From: Argopecten irradians
Lineage: Eukaryota > Mollusca > Bivalvia > Pectinida > Pectinidae
Assembly: GCF_041381155.1 (NCBI RefSeq)
Contig: NC_091147.1
Coordinates: 8,206,837-8,270,836 of the forward strand
Direction: 5' to 3'
DNA: 64,000 nucleotides
The notes beneath the pieces are model-generated. The model had not been told where the DNA came from, searched no databases, and saw only the letters and a list, made by a program, of their open reading frames with translations. The number at the start of each line of letters is the position of its first letter. Positions within the stretch are counted from its first letter, which is position 1. Shown here one piece after another: positions 54,801 through 63,770 of the stretch. The position numbers and the translations under genes are program-made.

Positions 54801-55381
54801 GACTACCATGACACCATATCTCTAATTATTTTCCTATTACATGCTATTGCCAAGATAGTCAGAATGACCTCAGTTAAGGCCCTTGGGACCTCTAGTTTAA
54901 CTGATTATTGGATTAGAAGAAACCAAAACTGCAATAACCTTATCATATATGGATTTTTTTTAGGATATTTATAGAGATTGATATAATTTTTTAAAGAATT
55001 TTAATGATGCTAAAACTGTTCTTTAAAAATGCTTTAGTAATCATGCTCTATTCCTGATTTTCCTTCTCCAACATAACCCTCTTAATTCATTAATTGTTTA
55101 ACTGGTGATGAGTAAGGCTGAACATTTCTCTATACATTTTACTATTGAGTAAATCAGAGGTTGAGTAAGGACTGAAATGTTTCTTTTTATAAGACGAGGA
55201 ATTATCAAATTGTAATTTTTGAGGAAAATATATTGATATGTTCTGCTTTAGAGTTTGATCCAATCCATGTTGTCAAAAGAACACAAAGAACTTATCTCTG
55301 GTCACGGGCTACTCACAGTACCAGTGGACCATCTGGAAAAATACCCATTCAAATGACCTGAGTGGACGAACACTCCACAGT
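39684..55381 (+). CDS. CDC20: CDC20 (fizzy), APC/C co-activator, 3' end damaged or incomplete
   Basis: CDC20 binds and activates the anaphase-promoting complex in mitosis and is the target of the spindle checkpoint. Eight exons with GT/AG borders and consistent phases (39684-39822, 42005-42203, 42706-42899, 44677-44805, 46987-47180, 49556-49650, 50307-50532, 52570-52695) give 434 residues. Order: [12 protein letters not shown] ... MRWQRKAEE; a Thr-Pro/Ser-Pro-rich stretch ([16 protein letters not shown]) with likely CDK sites; the C-box DRFIPNRS (residues 112-119); a Mad2-binding-like [24 protein letters not shown]; then the WD40 propeller ([75 protein letters not shown]). The KEN and CRY boxes of human CDC20 are not conserved. 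A ninth exon at 55254-55381 is recognisable but frameshifted, and the last WD blade and the C-terminal IR tail are not found. Introns carry many transposons. Confidence 0.95.
39840..40475. mobile_element. Non-autonomous TIR transposon (TA target), second copy
   Basis: The left end TAACGTGACGCTACCCAAT and the right end, reversed, TAACGTGACGCTACCCAAAT are inverted repeats of at least 28 bp with few mismatches, continuing to AAACACTTTT. The ACGCTACCCAA motif is repeated in tandem inside the left end (39841 and 39864). Same family as 592-1604. No ORF of note. Confidence 0.75.
40745..41220 (+). repeat. CTCGATACTCC repeat split by a SINE
   Basis: CTCCTGGACTATACTTTAAA and AACTGAAGGTAACAGAAGA at 40760-40815, then TTCTATGGTTGAATGTGTGG, TTTGAAGTTGGGCGTC after the SINE, belong to the repeat listed at 35915-36125. 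A 42-bp stretch starting ATCTAGTAACAGTATTCT occurs on both sides of the SINE (40852-40893 and 41080-41121). Confidence 0.6.
40888..41080 (+). mobile_element. tRNA-derived SINE, well-preserved copy
   Basis: The A-box-like GGGCGAGTGGTTAAGATG and the intact B box GGGTTCGAATCCCATG are followed by GGGGCAGTTGCCAGGTAC, TTTTTCTCCGGGTACTCCGG, CACCAACAAACCTGGCAC and GACCCTGGCTGTTAATAGGA. It lies in CDC20 intron 1. Confidence 0.85.
42005..42203 (+). CDS. CDC20: CDC20 coding exon 2
   Basis: After TATTCAATAG. Encodes [17 protein letters not shown] ... [11 protein letters not shown] with many TP/SP sites, ending inside the Arg codon of the C-box. The donor is GTATCA. Confidence 0.88.
42325..42520 (+). mobile_element. 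tRNA-derived SINE, diverged copy
   Basis: GATGTTTGAGTGATTAACAT, AATACCACAAGCCCTCAACC, TTTGAATACCTTGTGGGACA, TTTTTCTCCAGTTACTCCAG and CCTTAAATGATC follow the SINE order with many substitutions. CDC20 intron 2. Confidence 0.7.
42706..42899 (+). CDS. CDC20: CDC20 coding exon 3
   Basis: After GTTTGAAG. Encodes [36 protein letters not shown] and [15 protein letters not shown]. Carries the C-box (completed from exon 2) and the Mad2-interaction-like segment. The donor is GTTTGT. Confidence 0.92.
43209..44182 (-). mobile_element. Tandem-core element, family 1 (short copy, 5 units)
   Basis: Inverted relative to 7541-11270. On the plus strand it starts TTAGCTCACCTGGCCCGAAG, then GGCCGTTGAGC and GCGTCCGTCGTCCGTCGGCG, holds five ~155-bp units (AAATCGCTACTAGTCATAGA, GTTCTACATGGATTGTAACC, GGGGCAGGAGGGGCGGGGCC), and ends ACCAGGTGAGCGATACAGGC, CCTCTGGGCCTCTTGTT. 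It retains the full tail (GTCCGTCGT block and GGCCCGAAGGGCC hairpin) that is partly deleted in the long copy. CDC20 intron 3. Confidence 0.85.
44677..44805 (+). CDS. CDC20: CDC20 coding exon 4
   Basis: After TTATTTGTAG. Encodes [16 protein letters not shown] and [18 protein letters not shown], matching human LKVLYSQK ... [15 protein letters not shown]. The donor is GTAAGA. Confidence 0.95.
45337..45488. mobile_element. Palindromic (fold-back) MITE
   Basis: ACTCTTTCATATGTA and TACATATGAAAGAGT at the ends; inside, GGATAGAACTATTCCACCCT, CGGGTACAGAATTTTGGGTC and their exact complements flank a loop CGGCAAGCC. Nearly the whole 152 bp is one perfect hairpin. The outer arms match the palindrome at 4286-4434. 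CDC20 intron 4. Confidence 0.85.
45489..46986. other. CDC20 intron 4 remainder; nothing recognised
   Basis: Contains CCGATCTGTACAGGTATTG-type repeat phrases at 45825-45905 and a CACGTGATG near 45920 followed by ATGGCGTTGACTG, which opens a short hydrophobic frame without family features. No exon is supported. Confidence 0.35.
46987..47180 (+). CDS. CDC20: CDC20 coding exon 5
   Basis: After GATTTACAG. Encodes [54 protein letters not shown]. Start of the WD40 propeller. The donor is GTAAAC, phase 0. Confidence 0.95.
47309..47620. repeat. Two CTCGATACTCC repeat pieces in inverted order
   Basis: CATCCTTGATACTCAAGG, GGACTATCTCATAGAAAAAC, TGAAGGCACAAGAAAGGTA on the plus strand, then from about 47410 the reverse-oriented repeat (GTCAAAGGAATTGTATAATG, TGTAATCTTCAAAGGCC, CAATTTTACTGAAAGATAGT, AACCCCTGGAGTATCAAGA). 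CDC20 intron 5. Confidence 0.65.
47734..49108. mobile_element. Possible 1.4-kb TIR transposon
   Basis: The left end AGGCCCACTACTTTTTCCAA is matched, inverted, at the right end by AGCCCACTGCCTTTCCAAA. The target duplication is unclear (ATTAA / ATAAT flanks). No transposase frame is present. CDC20 intron 5. Confidence 0.45.
49556..49650 (+). CDS. CDC20: CDC20 coding exon 6
   Basis: After CTCTTTCAG. Encodes [31 protein letters not shown]. The donor is GTGAGG. Confidence 0.95.
49702..49843. mobile_element. Short MITE
   Basis: Starts TACAGTAAAA and ends TTTTACTGTA, with GGCTATAACAAAC / GTTCGTTATAAAC also inverted. About 140 bp. CDC20 intron 6. Confidence 0.5.
49844..50306. other. CDC20 intron 6 remainder; nothing recognised
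   Basis: AT-rich intron DNA without repeats or exons that I can identify. Confidence 0.5.
50307..50532 (+). CDS. CDC20: CDC20 coding exon 7
   Basis: After TTTGATAG. Encodes [48 protein letters not shown] and FTHHQAAVK. The donor is GTATCT at 50533; its surroundings are duplicated at 50575-50636. Confidence 0.95.
50575..50636 (+). repeat. Partial duplicate of the CDC20 exon 7 end and its 5' splice site
   Basis: AGTTCCTGTACATACCTCCC, TCACCATCAGGCCGCTGTCA, AGGTATCTAATATATACACT repeats 50490-50552 (the last ~40 exon bases plus the donor and ~20 intron bases) with a few differences. A second CAAG|GTATCT donor therefore sits at 50618. Using it would retain an in-frame TAA near 50557. Confidence 0.85.
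50940..51955. mobile_element. Pogo/Tigger-like non-autonomous TIR element
   Basis: The left end CAGTCAAACCTCGATGTA and the right end CATCGAGGTTTGACTG are inverted; TA flanks both (50938-50939, 51956-51957). Further CGATACAACGAGAACTTCGA and ATTCATCGG phrases near the right end extend the terminal similarity. About 1 kb with no transposase. CDC20 intron 7. Confidence 0.75.
51960..52569 (+). repeat. 42-bp minisatellite built from the exon 8 acceptor
   Basis: About 15 copies of GTTGATTTGTAGGCCCTGAG, TATGAATATTTATGGTATAACT. The last four copies before the exon are almost identical; copies further upstream are more diverged and vary in length. Each unit holds a TTTGTAG|GCCCTGAG block, which is the real acceptor (ends 52569) plus the first eight coding bases of exon 8. 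The minus-strand frames with QINSYTINI repeats are by-products. Confidence 0.9.
52570..52695 (+). CDS. CDC20: CDC20 coding exon 8
   Basis: After GATTTGTAG. Encodes [42 protein letters not shown]. The acceptor and the first eight exon bases (GCCCTGAG) are also the core of the tandem repeat that fills the end of the preceding intron. The donor is GTATCT. Confidence 0.95.
52804..54897 (-). mobile_element. Tandem-core element, family 2 (copy 3, inverted, noisy)
   Basis: On the plus strand it starts TTAGGTCATCTGACCCAGAG, GGTCAGGATGACC (the tail hairpin) and GCACCGTCCGTCGTTCG, then about 11-13 units with GGCCTGTAGCATGCTGGGAT, GAAGGGCTACCAAAGTTGTG, ATGACCTTGACC and CTTTTCAAGGTCA, and ends AAGGCCCTTGGGACCTC. 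Units from about 53150 to 54350 carry many one-base insertions and deletions. It lies in CDC20 intron 8. Confidence 0.8.
54898..55253. other. End of CDC20 intron 8; nothing recognised
   Basis: AT-rich DNA up to the acceptor TGCTTTAG at about 55251. Confidence 0.45.
55254..55381 (+). pseudogene. CDC20: CDC20 exon 9, frameshifted
   Basis: Frame 1 at 55273-55308 encodes [12 protein letters not shown]. One base later a second frame gives [10 protein letters not shown] (55310-55339), and the downstream DLSGRT resembles the ELxGHTSRV that should follow KYPF. The N-terminal VCSIQW part is also garbled. At least two single-base shifts would be needed to read through. The neighbouring repeat is equally rich in small insertions, so assembly error is the simplest explanation. 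The exon start is uncertain by two bases (TTTAG|AG|TTTG). Confidence 0.75.
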
Positions 55382-55709
55382 GTAAACACTTTTGTTCTGA
55401 TTATATATTAAAGGATTAAATGTACGTACAATGTTTAGAGCATGACATTAACAGGCACTGATTTCTTCATTAAATTAATAGAGTACCTTGTTAAAGAAAA
55501 TGGCCTGAAATACTAAATCGTATTAATTGATATAAAACAAACTTCTAATCGAGCGGATAATTATGTGAAATTCTTGTTTGTAGTTTGCTATATGTATATA
55601 ATGTGATTGCCAACCAATGATGTTGGTACGTGATATCCATCACAAAAGTGTAAACAAAACACATTCTCTCAATAACAAATTTAATGTTCTGTGATGGTGT
55701 TTTATACAG

Positions 55710-55917
55710 TGACATACTTCGAGGAGAGTTGTGGTCTGTCGATGTCCCAAGATGGCCACCACCGGTTGCTAGTGCTCTGGCTGTGATGAAACCCATACGT
55801 CTCTTGGAAAGTGTTTTGAGGGCCAATGACCTGTTACGACGCACAGACATAATACCACCAAGGACTAAAGTAGCTTCAGCCCAAAATGACGAGAGCTGGG
55901 ATACGATACAATTCTAA
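55710..55917 (+). CDS. Unrecognised terminal exon
   Basis: After TTTTATACAG an open frame runs to TAA at 55915-55917 (69 codons): DILRGELWSVDVPRWPPP, VASALAVMKPIRLLESVL, RANDLLRRTDIIPPRTKV, ASAQNDESWDTIQF. The composition is protein-like, but it is not the CDC20 C-terminus (no SPDGxxVxSAAADETLRLW, no final IR). The minus strand is also open here (ATGGGFITAR-like reading at 55545-55850), so the coding strand is not proven. It could be the last exon of an alternative CDC20 transcript, of another gene, or part of a dispersed repeat. Confidence 0.35.
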
Positions 55918-56104
55918 GTAAACAGATATCAAACTTTGGGCCCTGTTTGGTAATTAAATCAAACGAACTACCTTACATGTCTTTTGTGGAAACAGTGCAT
56001 GTGTGGATTTCATCAACCTTTTGCATGGACCAAGCAGCAGGTGTATATATTTGCCCAGAACACATTGATATGACATGTACAGTTACTGAACTGAACTGTA
56101 GTCA
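55918..56104. other. Spacer before the satellite
   Basis: About 190 bases following the TAA, possibly 3' UTR; no AATAAA is seen. Confidence 0.3.
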
Positions 56105-59100
56105 TTAGGCTGTCATCACTCTGTAGGAGCCCCTATATCATAGTAAACTGTCTGTCTCTATGTCTCATCATCTCTGTGTAGGAGCCCTATTATATAGTAA
56201 CTGTCTGTCTCTAATGTCCCTCATCTCTGTGGTAGGAGCCCTATATATAGTAACTGTCTGGGTCTCTATGTCCTCATCTCTGTGTAGGAGCCCTATATAT
56301 AGTGTAACTGTCTGTCTCTATGTCCTCCTCTCTGTGTAGGAGCCCTATATATAGTAACTGTCTGTCTCTATGTCCTCATCTCTGTGTAGGAGCCCTATAT
56401 ATAGTAAAACTGTCTGTCTCTATGTCCTCATCTATCTGTGTAGGAGCCCTATATATAGTAACTGTCTGTCTCTATGTCCTCATCTCTGCTGTAGGAGCCC
56501 TATGTATAGTACTGTCGGTCTCTATGTCTATCTCTGTGTAGGAGCCCTATATATAGTTAAACTGTCTGTCTCTATGTCCTCATCTCTGTGTAGGAGCCCT
56601 ATATCTCTGTGCCTCTCTCATGTGTAGGAGCCCTATATATTGTAATATAGCCCTATATATATATAAAACTGTCTGTGTCTATGTCCTCATCTCTGTGTAG
56701 GAGCCCTACTGTGTGTCTCTCTGTCTCATCTCCCTTTTCCACTATGTGTAGGAGCCCTATATATAGTAACTGTGTGTCTCTATGTCCTTCATCTTGTGTA
56801 GGAGCCCTATTATATATAGTAAACTGTCTGTCTCTATGTCCTCATCTCTAGTGTAGGAGCCCTATATATAGCTAAACTGTCTGTCTCTATGTCCTACATC
56901 TCTGTGTAGGAGCCCTATATATAGTAACTGTCTGTCTCTATGTCTCATCTCTGTGTGTAGGAGTTCTGTCCTATATATATGTAAACTGTCTGTCTCTATG
57001 TCCCTCATCTCTGTGTAGGAGCCCTATATATAGTAACTGTCTGTCTCTATGTCCTCATCTCTGTGTGTAGGAGCCCTATATATAGTAACTGTCTGTCTCT
57101 ATGTCCTCATCTCTGTGTAGGAGCCCGTTATAATAGTAACTGTCTGTCTCTATGTCCTCATCTCTGTGTAGGAGCCCTATATATAGTAACTGTCTGTCTC
57201 TATGTCCTCATCTCTGTGTAGGAGCCCTATAGTATAGTAACTGTCTGTCTCTATGTCCTCACTCTGTGTAGGAGCCCTATATATAGTAACTGTCTGTCTC
57301 TATGTCCTCATCTCTGTGTAGGAGCCCTATATATAGTAACTGTCTGTCTCTATGTCCTCATCTCTGTGTAGGAGCCCTATATATAGTAACTGTCTGTCTC
57401 TGTCCTCATCTCTATGTAGGAGCCCTATATATAGTAACTGTGTCTCTATGTCCTCATCTCTGTGTAGGAGCCCTATATATAGTAACTGTCTGTCTCTATG
57501 TCCTCATCTCTGTGTAGGAGCCCTATATATAGTAACTGTCTGTCTCTATGTCCTCATCTCTGTGTAGGAGCCCTATATATATAGTAACTGTCTGTCTCTA
57601 TGTCCTCATCTCTGTGTAGGAGCCCTATATATAGTAACTGTCTGTCTCTATGTCCTCATCTCTGTGTAGGAGCCCTATATATAGTAACTGTCTGTCTCTA
57701 TGTCCTCATCTCTGTGTAGGAGCCCTATATATAGTAACTGTCTGTCTCTATGTCCTCATCTCTGTGTAGGAGCCCTATATATAGTAACTGTCTGTCTCTA
57801 TGTCCTCATCTCTGTGTAGGAGCCCTATATATAGTAACTGTCTGTCTCTATGTCCTCATCTCTGTGTAGGAGCCATATATATAGTAACTGTCTGTCTCTA
57901 TGTCCTCATCTCTGTGTAGGAGCCCTATATATAGTAACTGTCTGTCTCTATGTCCTCATCTCTGTGTAGGAGCCCTATATATAGTAACTGTCTGTCTCTA
58001 TGTCCTCATCTCTGTGTAGGAGCCCTATATATAGTAACTGTCTGTCTCTATGTCCTCATCTCTGTGTAGGAGCCCTATATATAGTAACTGTCTGTCTCTA
58101 TGTCCTCATCTCTGTGTAGGAGCCCTATATATAGTAACTGTCTGTCTCTATGTCCTCATCTCTGTGTAGGAGCCCTATATATAGTAACTGTCTGTCTCTA
58201 TGTCCTCATCTCTGTGTAGGAGCCCTATATATAGTAACTGTCTGTCTCTATGTCCTCATCTCTGTGTAGGAGCCCTATATATAGTAACTGTCTGTCTCTA
58301 TGTCCTCATCTCTGTGTAGGAGCCCTATATATAGTAACTGTCTGTCTCTATGTCCTCATCTCTGTGTAGGAGCCCTATATATAGTAACTGTCTGTCTCTA
58401 TGTCCTCATCTCTGTGTAGGAGCCCTATATATAGTAACTGTCTGTCTCTATGTCCTCATCTCTGTGTAGGAGCCCTATATATAGTAACTGTCTGTCTCTA
58501 TGTCCTCATCTCTGTGTAGGAGCCCTATATATAGTAACTGTCTGTCTCTATGTCCTCATCTCTGTGTAGGAGCCCTATATATAGTAACTGTCTGTCTCTA
58601 TGTCCTCATCTCTGTGTAGGAGCCCTATATATAGTAACTGTCTGTCTCTATGTCCCTCATCTCTGTGTAGGAGCCCTATATATATAGTAACTGTCTGTCT
58701 CTATGTCCTCATCTCTGTGTAGGAGCCCTATATATAGTAACTGTCTGTCTCTATGTCCTCATCTCTGTGTAGGAGCCCTATATATAGTAACTGTCTGTCT
58801 CTATGTCCTCATCTCTGTGTAGGAGCCCTATATATAGTAACTGTCTGTCTCTATGTCCTCATCTCTGTGTAGGAGCCCTATATATAGTAACTGTCTGTCT
58901 CTATGTCCTCATCTCTGTGTAGGAGCCCTATATATAGTAACTGTCTGTCTCTATGTCCTCATCTCTGTGTAGGGGCCCTATATATAGTAACTGTCTGTCT
59001 CTATGTCCTCATCTCTGTGTAGGAGCCCTATATATAGTAACTGTCTGTCTCTATGTCCTCATCTCTGTGTAGGAGCCCTATATATAGTAACTGTCTGTCT

Positions 59101-62100
59101 CTATGTCCTCATCTCTGTGTAGGAGCCCTATATATAGTAACTGTCTGTCTCTATGTCCTCATCTCTGTGTAGGAGCCCTATATATAGTAACTGTCTGTCT
59201 CTATGTCCTCATCTCTGTGTAGGAGCCCTATATATAGTAACTGTCTGTCTCTATGTCCTCATCTCTGTGTAGGAGCCCTATATATAGTAACTGTCTGTCT
59301 CTATGTCCTCATCTCTGTGTAGGAGCCCTATATATAGTAACTGTCTGTCTCTATGTCCTCATCTCTGTGTAGGAGCCCTATATATAGTAACTGTCTGTCT
59401 CTATGTCCTCATCTCTGTGTAGGAGCCCTATATATAGTAACTGTCTGTCTCTATGTCCTCATCTCTGTGTAGGAGCCCTATATATAGTAACTGTCTGTCT
59501 CTATGTCCTCATCTCTGTGTAGGAGCCCTATATATAGTAACTGTCTGTCTCTATGTCCTCATCTCTGTGTAGGAGCCCTATATATAGTAACTGTCTGTCT
59601 CTATGTCCTCATCTCTGTGTAGGAGCCCTATATATAGTAACTGTCTGTCTCTATGTCCTCATCTCTGTGTAGGAGCCCTATATATAGTAACTGTCTGTCT
59701 CTATGTCCTCATCTCTGTGTAGGAGCCCTATATATAGTAACTGTCTGTCTCTATGTCCTCATCTCTGTGTAGGAGCCCTTATATGTCCTCTATGTCCTCA
59801 TCTCTGTGTAGGAGCCCTATATATAGTAACTGTCTGTCTCTATGTCCTCATCTCTGTGTAGGAGCCCTATATATATAGTAACTGTCTGTCTCTATGTCCT
59901 CATCTCTGTGTAGGAGCCCTATATATAGTAACTGTCTGTCTCTATGTCCTCATCTCTGTGTAGGAGCCCTATATATATAGTAACTGTCTGTCTCTATGTC
60001 CTCATCTCTGTGTAGGGGCCCTATATATAGTAACTGTCTGTCTCTATGTCCTCATCTCTGTGTAGGAGCCCTATATATAGTAACTGTCTGTCTCTATGTC
60101 CTCATCTCTGTGTAGGAGCCCTATATATAGTAACTGTCTGTCTCTATGTCCTCATCTCTGTGTAGGAGCCCTATATATAGTAACTGTCTGTCTCTATGTC
60201 CTCATCTCTGTGTAGGAGCCCTATATATAGTAACTGTCTGTCTCTATGTCCTCATCTCTGTGTAGGAGCCCTATATATAGTAACTGTCTGTCTCTATGTC
60301 CTCATCTCTGTGTAGGAGCCCTATATATAGTAACTGTCTGTCTCTATGTCCTCATCTCTGTGTAGGAGCCCTATATATAGTAACTGTCTGTCTCTATGTC
60401 CTCATCTCTGTGTAGGAGCCCTATATATAGTAACTGTCTGTCTCTATGTCCTCATCTCTGTGTAGGAGCCCTATATATAGTAACTGTCTGTCTCTATGTC
60501 CTCATCTCTGTGTAGGAGCCCTATATATAGTAACTGTCTGTCTCTATGTCCTCATCTCTGTGTAGGAGCCCTATATATAGTAACTGTCTGTCTCTATGTC
60601 CTCATCTCTGTGTAGGAGCCCTATATATAGTAACTGTCTGTCTCTATGTCCTCATCTCTGTGTGTAGGAGCCCTATATATATAGTAACTGTCTGTCTCTA
60701 TGTCCTCATCTCTGTGTAGGAGCCCTATATATAGTAACTGTCTGTCTCTATGTCCTCATCTCTGTGTAGGAGCCCTATATATAGTAACTGTCTGTCTCTA
60801 TGTCCTCATCTCTGTGTAGGAGCCCTATATATAGTAGTAACTGTCTGTCTCTATGTCCTCATCTCTGTGTAGGAGCCCTATATATAGTAACTGTCTGTCT
60901 CTATGTCCTCATCTCTGTGTAGGAGCCCTATATATAGTAACTGTCTGTCTCTATGTCCTCATCTCTGTGTAGGAGCCCTATATATAGTAACTGTCTGTCT
61001 CTATGTCCTCATCTCTGTGTAGGAGCCCTATATATAGTAACTGTCTGTCTCTATGTCCTCATCTCTGTGTAGGAGCCCTATATATAGTAACTGTCTGTCT
61101 CTATGTCCTCATCTCTGTGTAGGAGCCCTATATATAGTAACTGTCTGTCTCTATGTCCTCATCTCTGTGTAGGAGCCCTATATATAGTAACTGTCTGTCT
61201 CTATGTCCTCATCTCTGTGTAGGAGCCCTATATATAGTAACTGTCTGTCTCTATGTCCTCATCTCTGTGTAGGAGCCCTATATATAGTAACTGTCTGTCT
61301 CTATGTCCTCATCTCTGTGTAGGAGCCCTATATATATAGTAACTGTCTGTCTCTATGTCCTCATCTCTGTGTAGGAGCCCTATATATAGTAACTGTCTGT
61401 CTCTATGTCCTCATCTCTGTGTAGGAGCCCTATATATAGTAACTGTCTGTCTCTATGTCCTCATCTCTGTGTAGGAGCCCTATATATATAGTAACTGTCT
61501 GTCTCTATGTCCTCATCTCTGTGTAGGAGCCCTATATATAGTAACTGTCTGTCTCTATGTCCTCATCTCTGTGTAGGAGCCCTATATATAGTAACTGTCT
61601 GTCTCTATGTCCTCATCTCTGTGTAGGAGCCCTATATATAGTAACTGTCTGTCTCTATGTCCTCATCTCTGTGTAGGAGCCCTATATATAGTAACTGTCT
61701 GTCTCTATGTCCTCATCTCTGTGTAGGAGCCCTATATATAGTAACTGTCTGTCTCTATGTCCTCATCTCTGTGTAGGAGCCCTATATATAGTAACTGTCT
61801 GTCTCTATGTCCTCATCTCTGTGTAGGACCCTATATATAGTAACTGTCTGTCTCTATGTCCTCATCTCTGTGTAGGAGCCCTATATATAGTAACTGTCTG
61901 TCTCTATGTCCTCATCTCTGTGTAGGAGCCCTATATATAGTAACTGTCTGTCTCTATGTCCTCATCTCTGTGTAGGAGCCCTATATATAGTAACTGTCTG
62001 TCTCTATGTCCTCATCTCTGTGTAGGAGCCCTATATATAGTAACTGTCTGTCTCTATGTCCTCATCTCTGTGTAGGAGCCCTATATATAGTAACTGTCTG

Positions 62101-63770
62101 TCTCTATGTCCTCATCTCTGTGTAGGAGCCCTATATATAGTAACTGTCTGTCTCTATGTCCTCATCTCTGTGTAGGAGCCCTATATATAGTAACTGTCTG
62201 TCTCTATGTCCTCATCTCTGTGTAGGAGCCCTATATATAGTAACTGTCTGTCTCTATGTCCTCATCTCTGTGTAGGAGCCCTATATATAGTAACTGTCTG
62301 TCTCTATGTCCTCATCTCTGTGTAGGAGCCCTATATATAGTAACTGTCTGTCTCTATGTCCTCATCTCTGTGTAGGAGCCCTATATATAGTAACTGTCTG
62401 TCTCTATGTCCTCATCTCTGTGTAGGAGCCCTATATATAGTAACTGTCTGTCTCTATGTCCTCATCTCTGTGTAGGAGCCCTATATATAGTAACTGTCTG
62501 TCTCTATGTCCTCATCTCTGTGTAGGAGCCCTATATATAGTAACTGTCTGTCTCTATGTCCTCATCTCTGTGTAGGAGCCCTATATATAGTAACTGTCTG
62601 TCTCTATGTCCTCATCTCTGTGTAGGAGCCCCTATATATAGTAACTGTCTGTCTCTATGTCCTCATCTCTGTGTAGGAGCCCTATATATAGTAACTGTCT
62701 GTCTCTATGTCCTCATCTCTGTGTAGGAGCCCTATATATAGTAACTGTCTGTCTCTATGTCCTCATCTCTGTGTAGGAGCCCTATATATAGTAACTGTCT
62801 GTCTCTATGTCCTCATCTCTGTGTAGGAGCCCTATATATAGTAACTGTCTGTCTCTATGTCCATCATCTCTGTGTAGGAGCCCTATATATAGTAACTGTC
62901 TGTCTCTATGTCCTCATCTCTGTGTAGGAGCCCTATATATAGTAACTGTCTGTCTCTATGTCCTCATCTCTGTGTAGGAGCCCTATATATAGTAACTGTC
63001 TGTCTCTATGTCCTCATCTCTGTGTAGGAGCCCTATATATAGTAACTGTCTGTCTCTATGTCCTCATCTCTGTGTAGGAGCCCTATATATAGTAACTGTC
63101 TGTCTCTATGTCCTCATCTCTGTGTAGGAGCCCTATATATAGTAACTGTCTGTCTCTATGTCCTCATCTCTGTGTAGGAGCCCTATATATAGTAACTGTC
63201 TGTCTCTATGTCCTCATCTCTGTGTAGGAGCCCTATATATAGTAACTGTCTGTCTCTATGTCCTCATCTCTGTGTAGGAGCCCTATATATAGTAACCTGT
63301 CTGTCTCTATGTCCTCATCTCTGTGTAGGAGCCCTATATATAGTAACTGTCTGTCTCTATGTCCTCATCTCTGTGTAGGAGCCCTATATATAGTAACTGT
63401 CTGTCTCTATGTCCTCATCTCTGTGTAGGAGCCCTATATATAGTAACTGTCTGTCTCTATGTCCTCATCTCTGTGTAGGAGCCCTATATATAGTAACTGT
63501 CTGTCTCTATGTCCTCATCTCTGTGTAGGAGCCCTATATATAGTAACTGTCTGTCTCTATGTCCTCATCTCTGTGTAGGAGCCCTATATATAGTAACTGT
63601 CTGTCTCTATGTCCTCATCTCTGTGTAGGAGCCCTATATATAGTAACTGTCTGTCTCTATGTCCTCATCTCTGTGTAGGAGCCCTATATATAGTAACTGT
63701 CTGTCTCTATGTCCTCATCTCTGTGTAGGAGCCCTATATATAGTAACTGTCTGTCTCCATGTCCTTCAAT
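56105..63770 (+). repeat. 50-bp minisatellite, about 150 copies
   Basis: The unit is AGCCCTATATATAGTAACTG, TCTGTCTCTATGTCCTCATC, TCTGTGTAGG. From about 57120 to the right end most copies are identical, with occasional TA insertions (for example 57580, 59870, 60678) and single changes. From 56105 to about 57120 almost every copy differs by small insertions or deletions. The right edge is abrupt at GTCCTTCAATAATTAG. Each unit has a pyrimidine-rich run followed by GTGTAG|GAG, like a 3' splice site, and a TATATATA core. The short frames (LCRSPIYSNCLS...) are by-products. Confidence 0.95.

Noticed and set aside
56320..57567. Frames reading SSLCRSPIYSNCLSLCPHLC
   Set aside because: By-products of the 50-bp satellite unit; each stops where an indel changes the frame.
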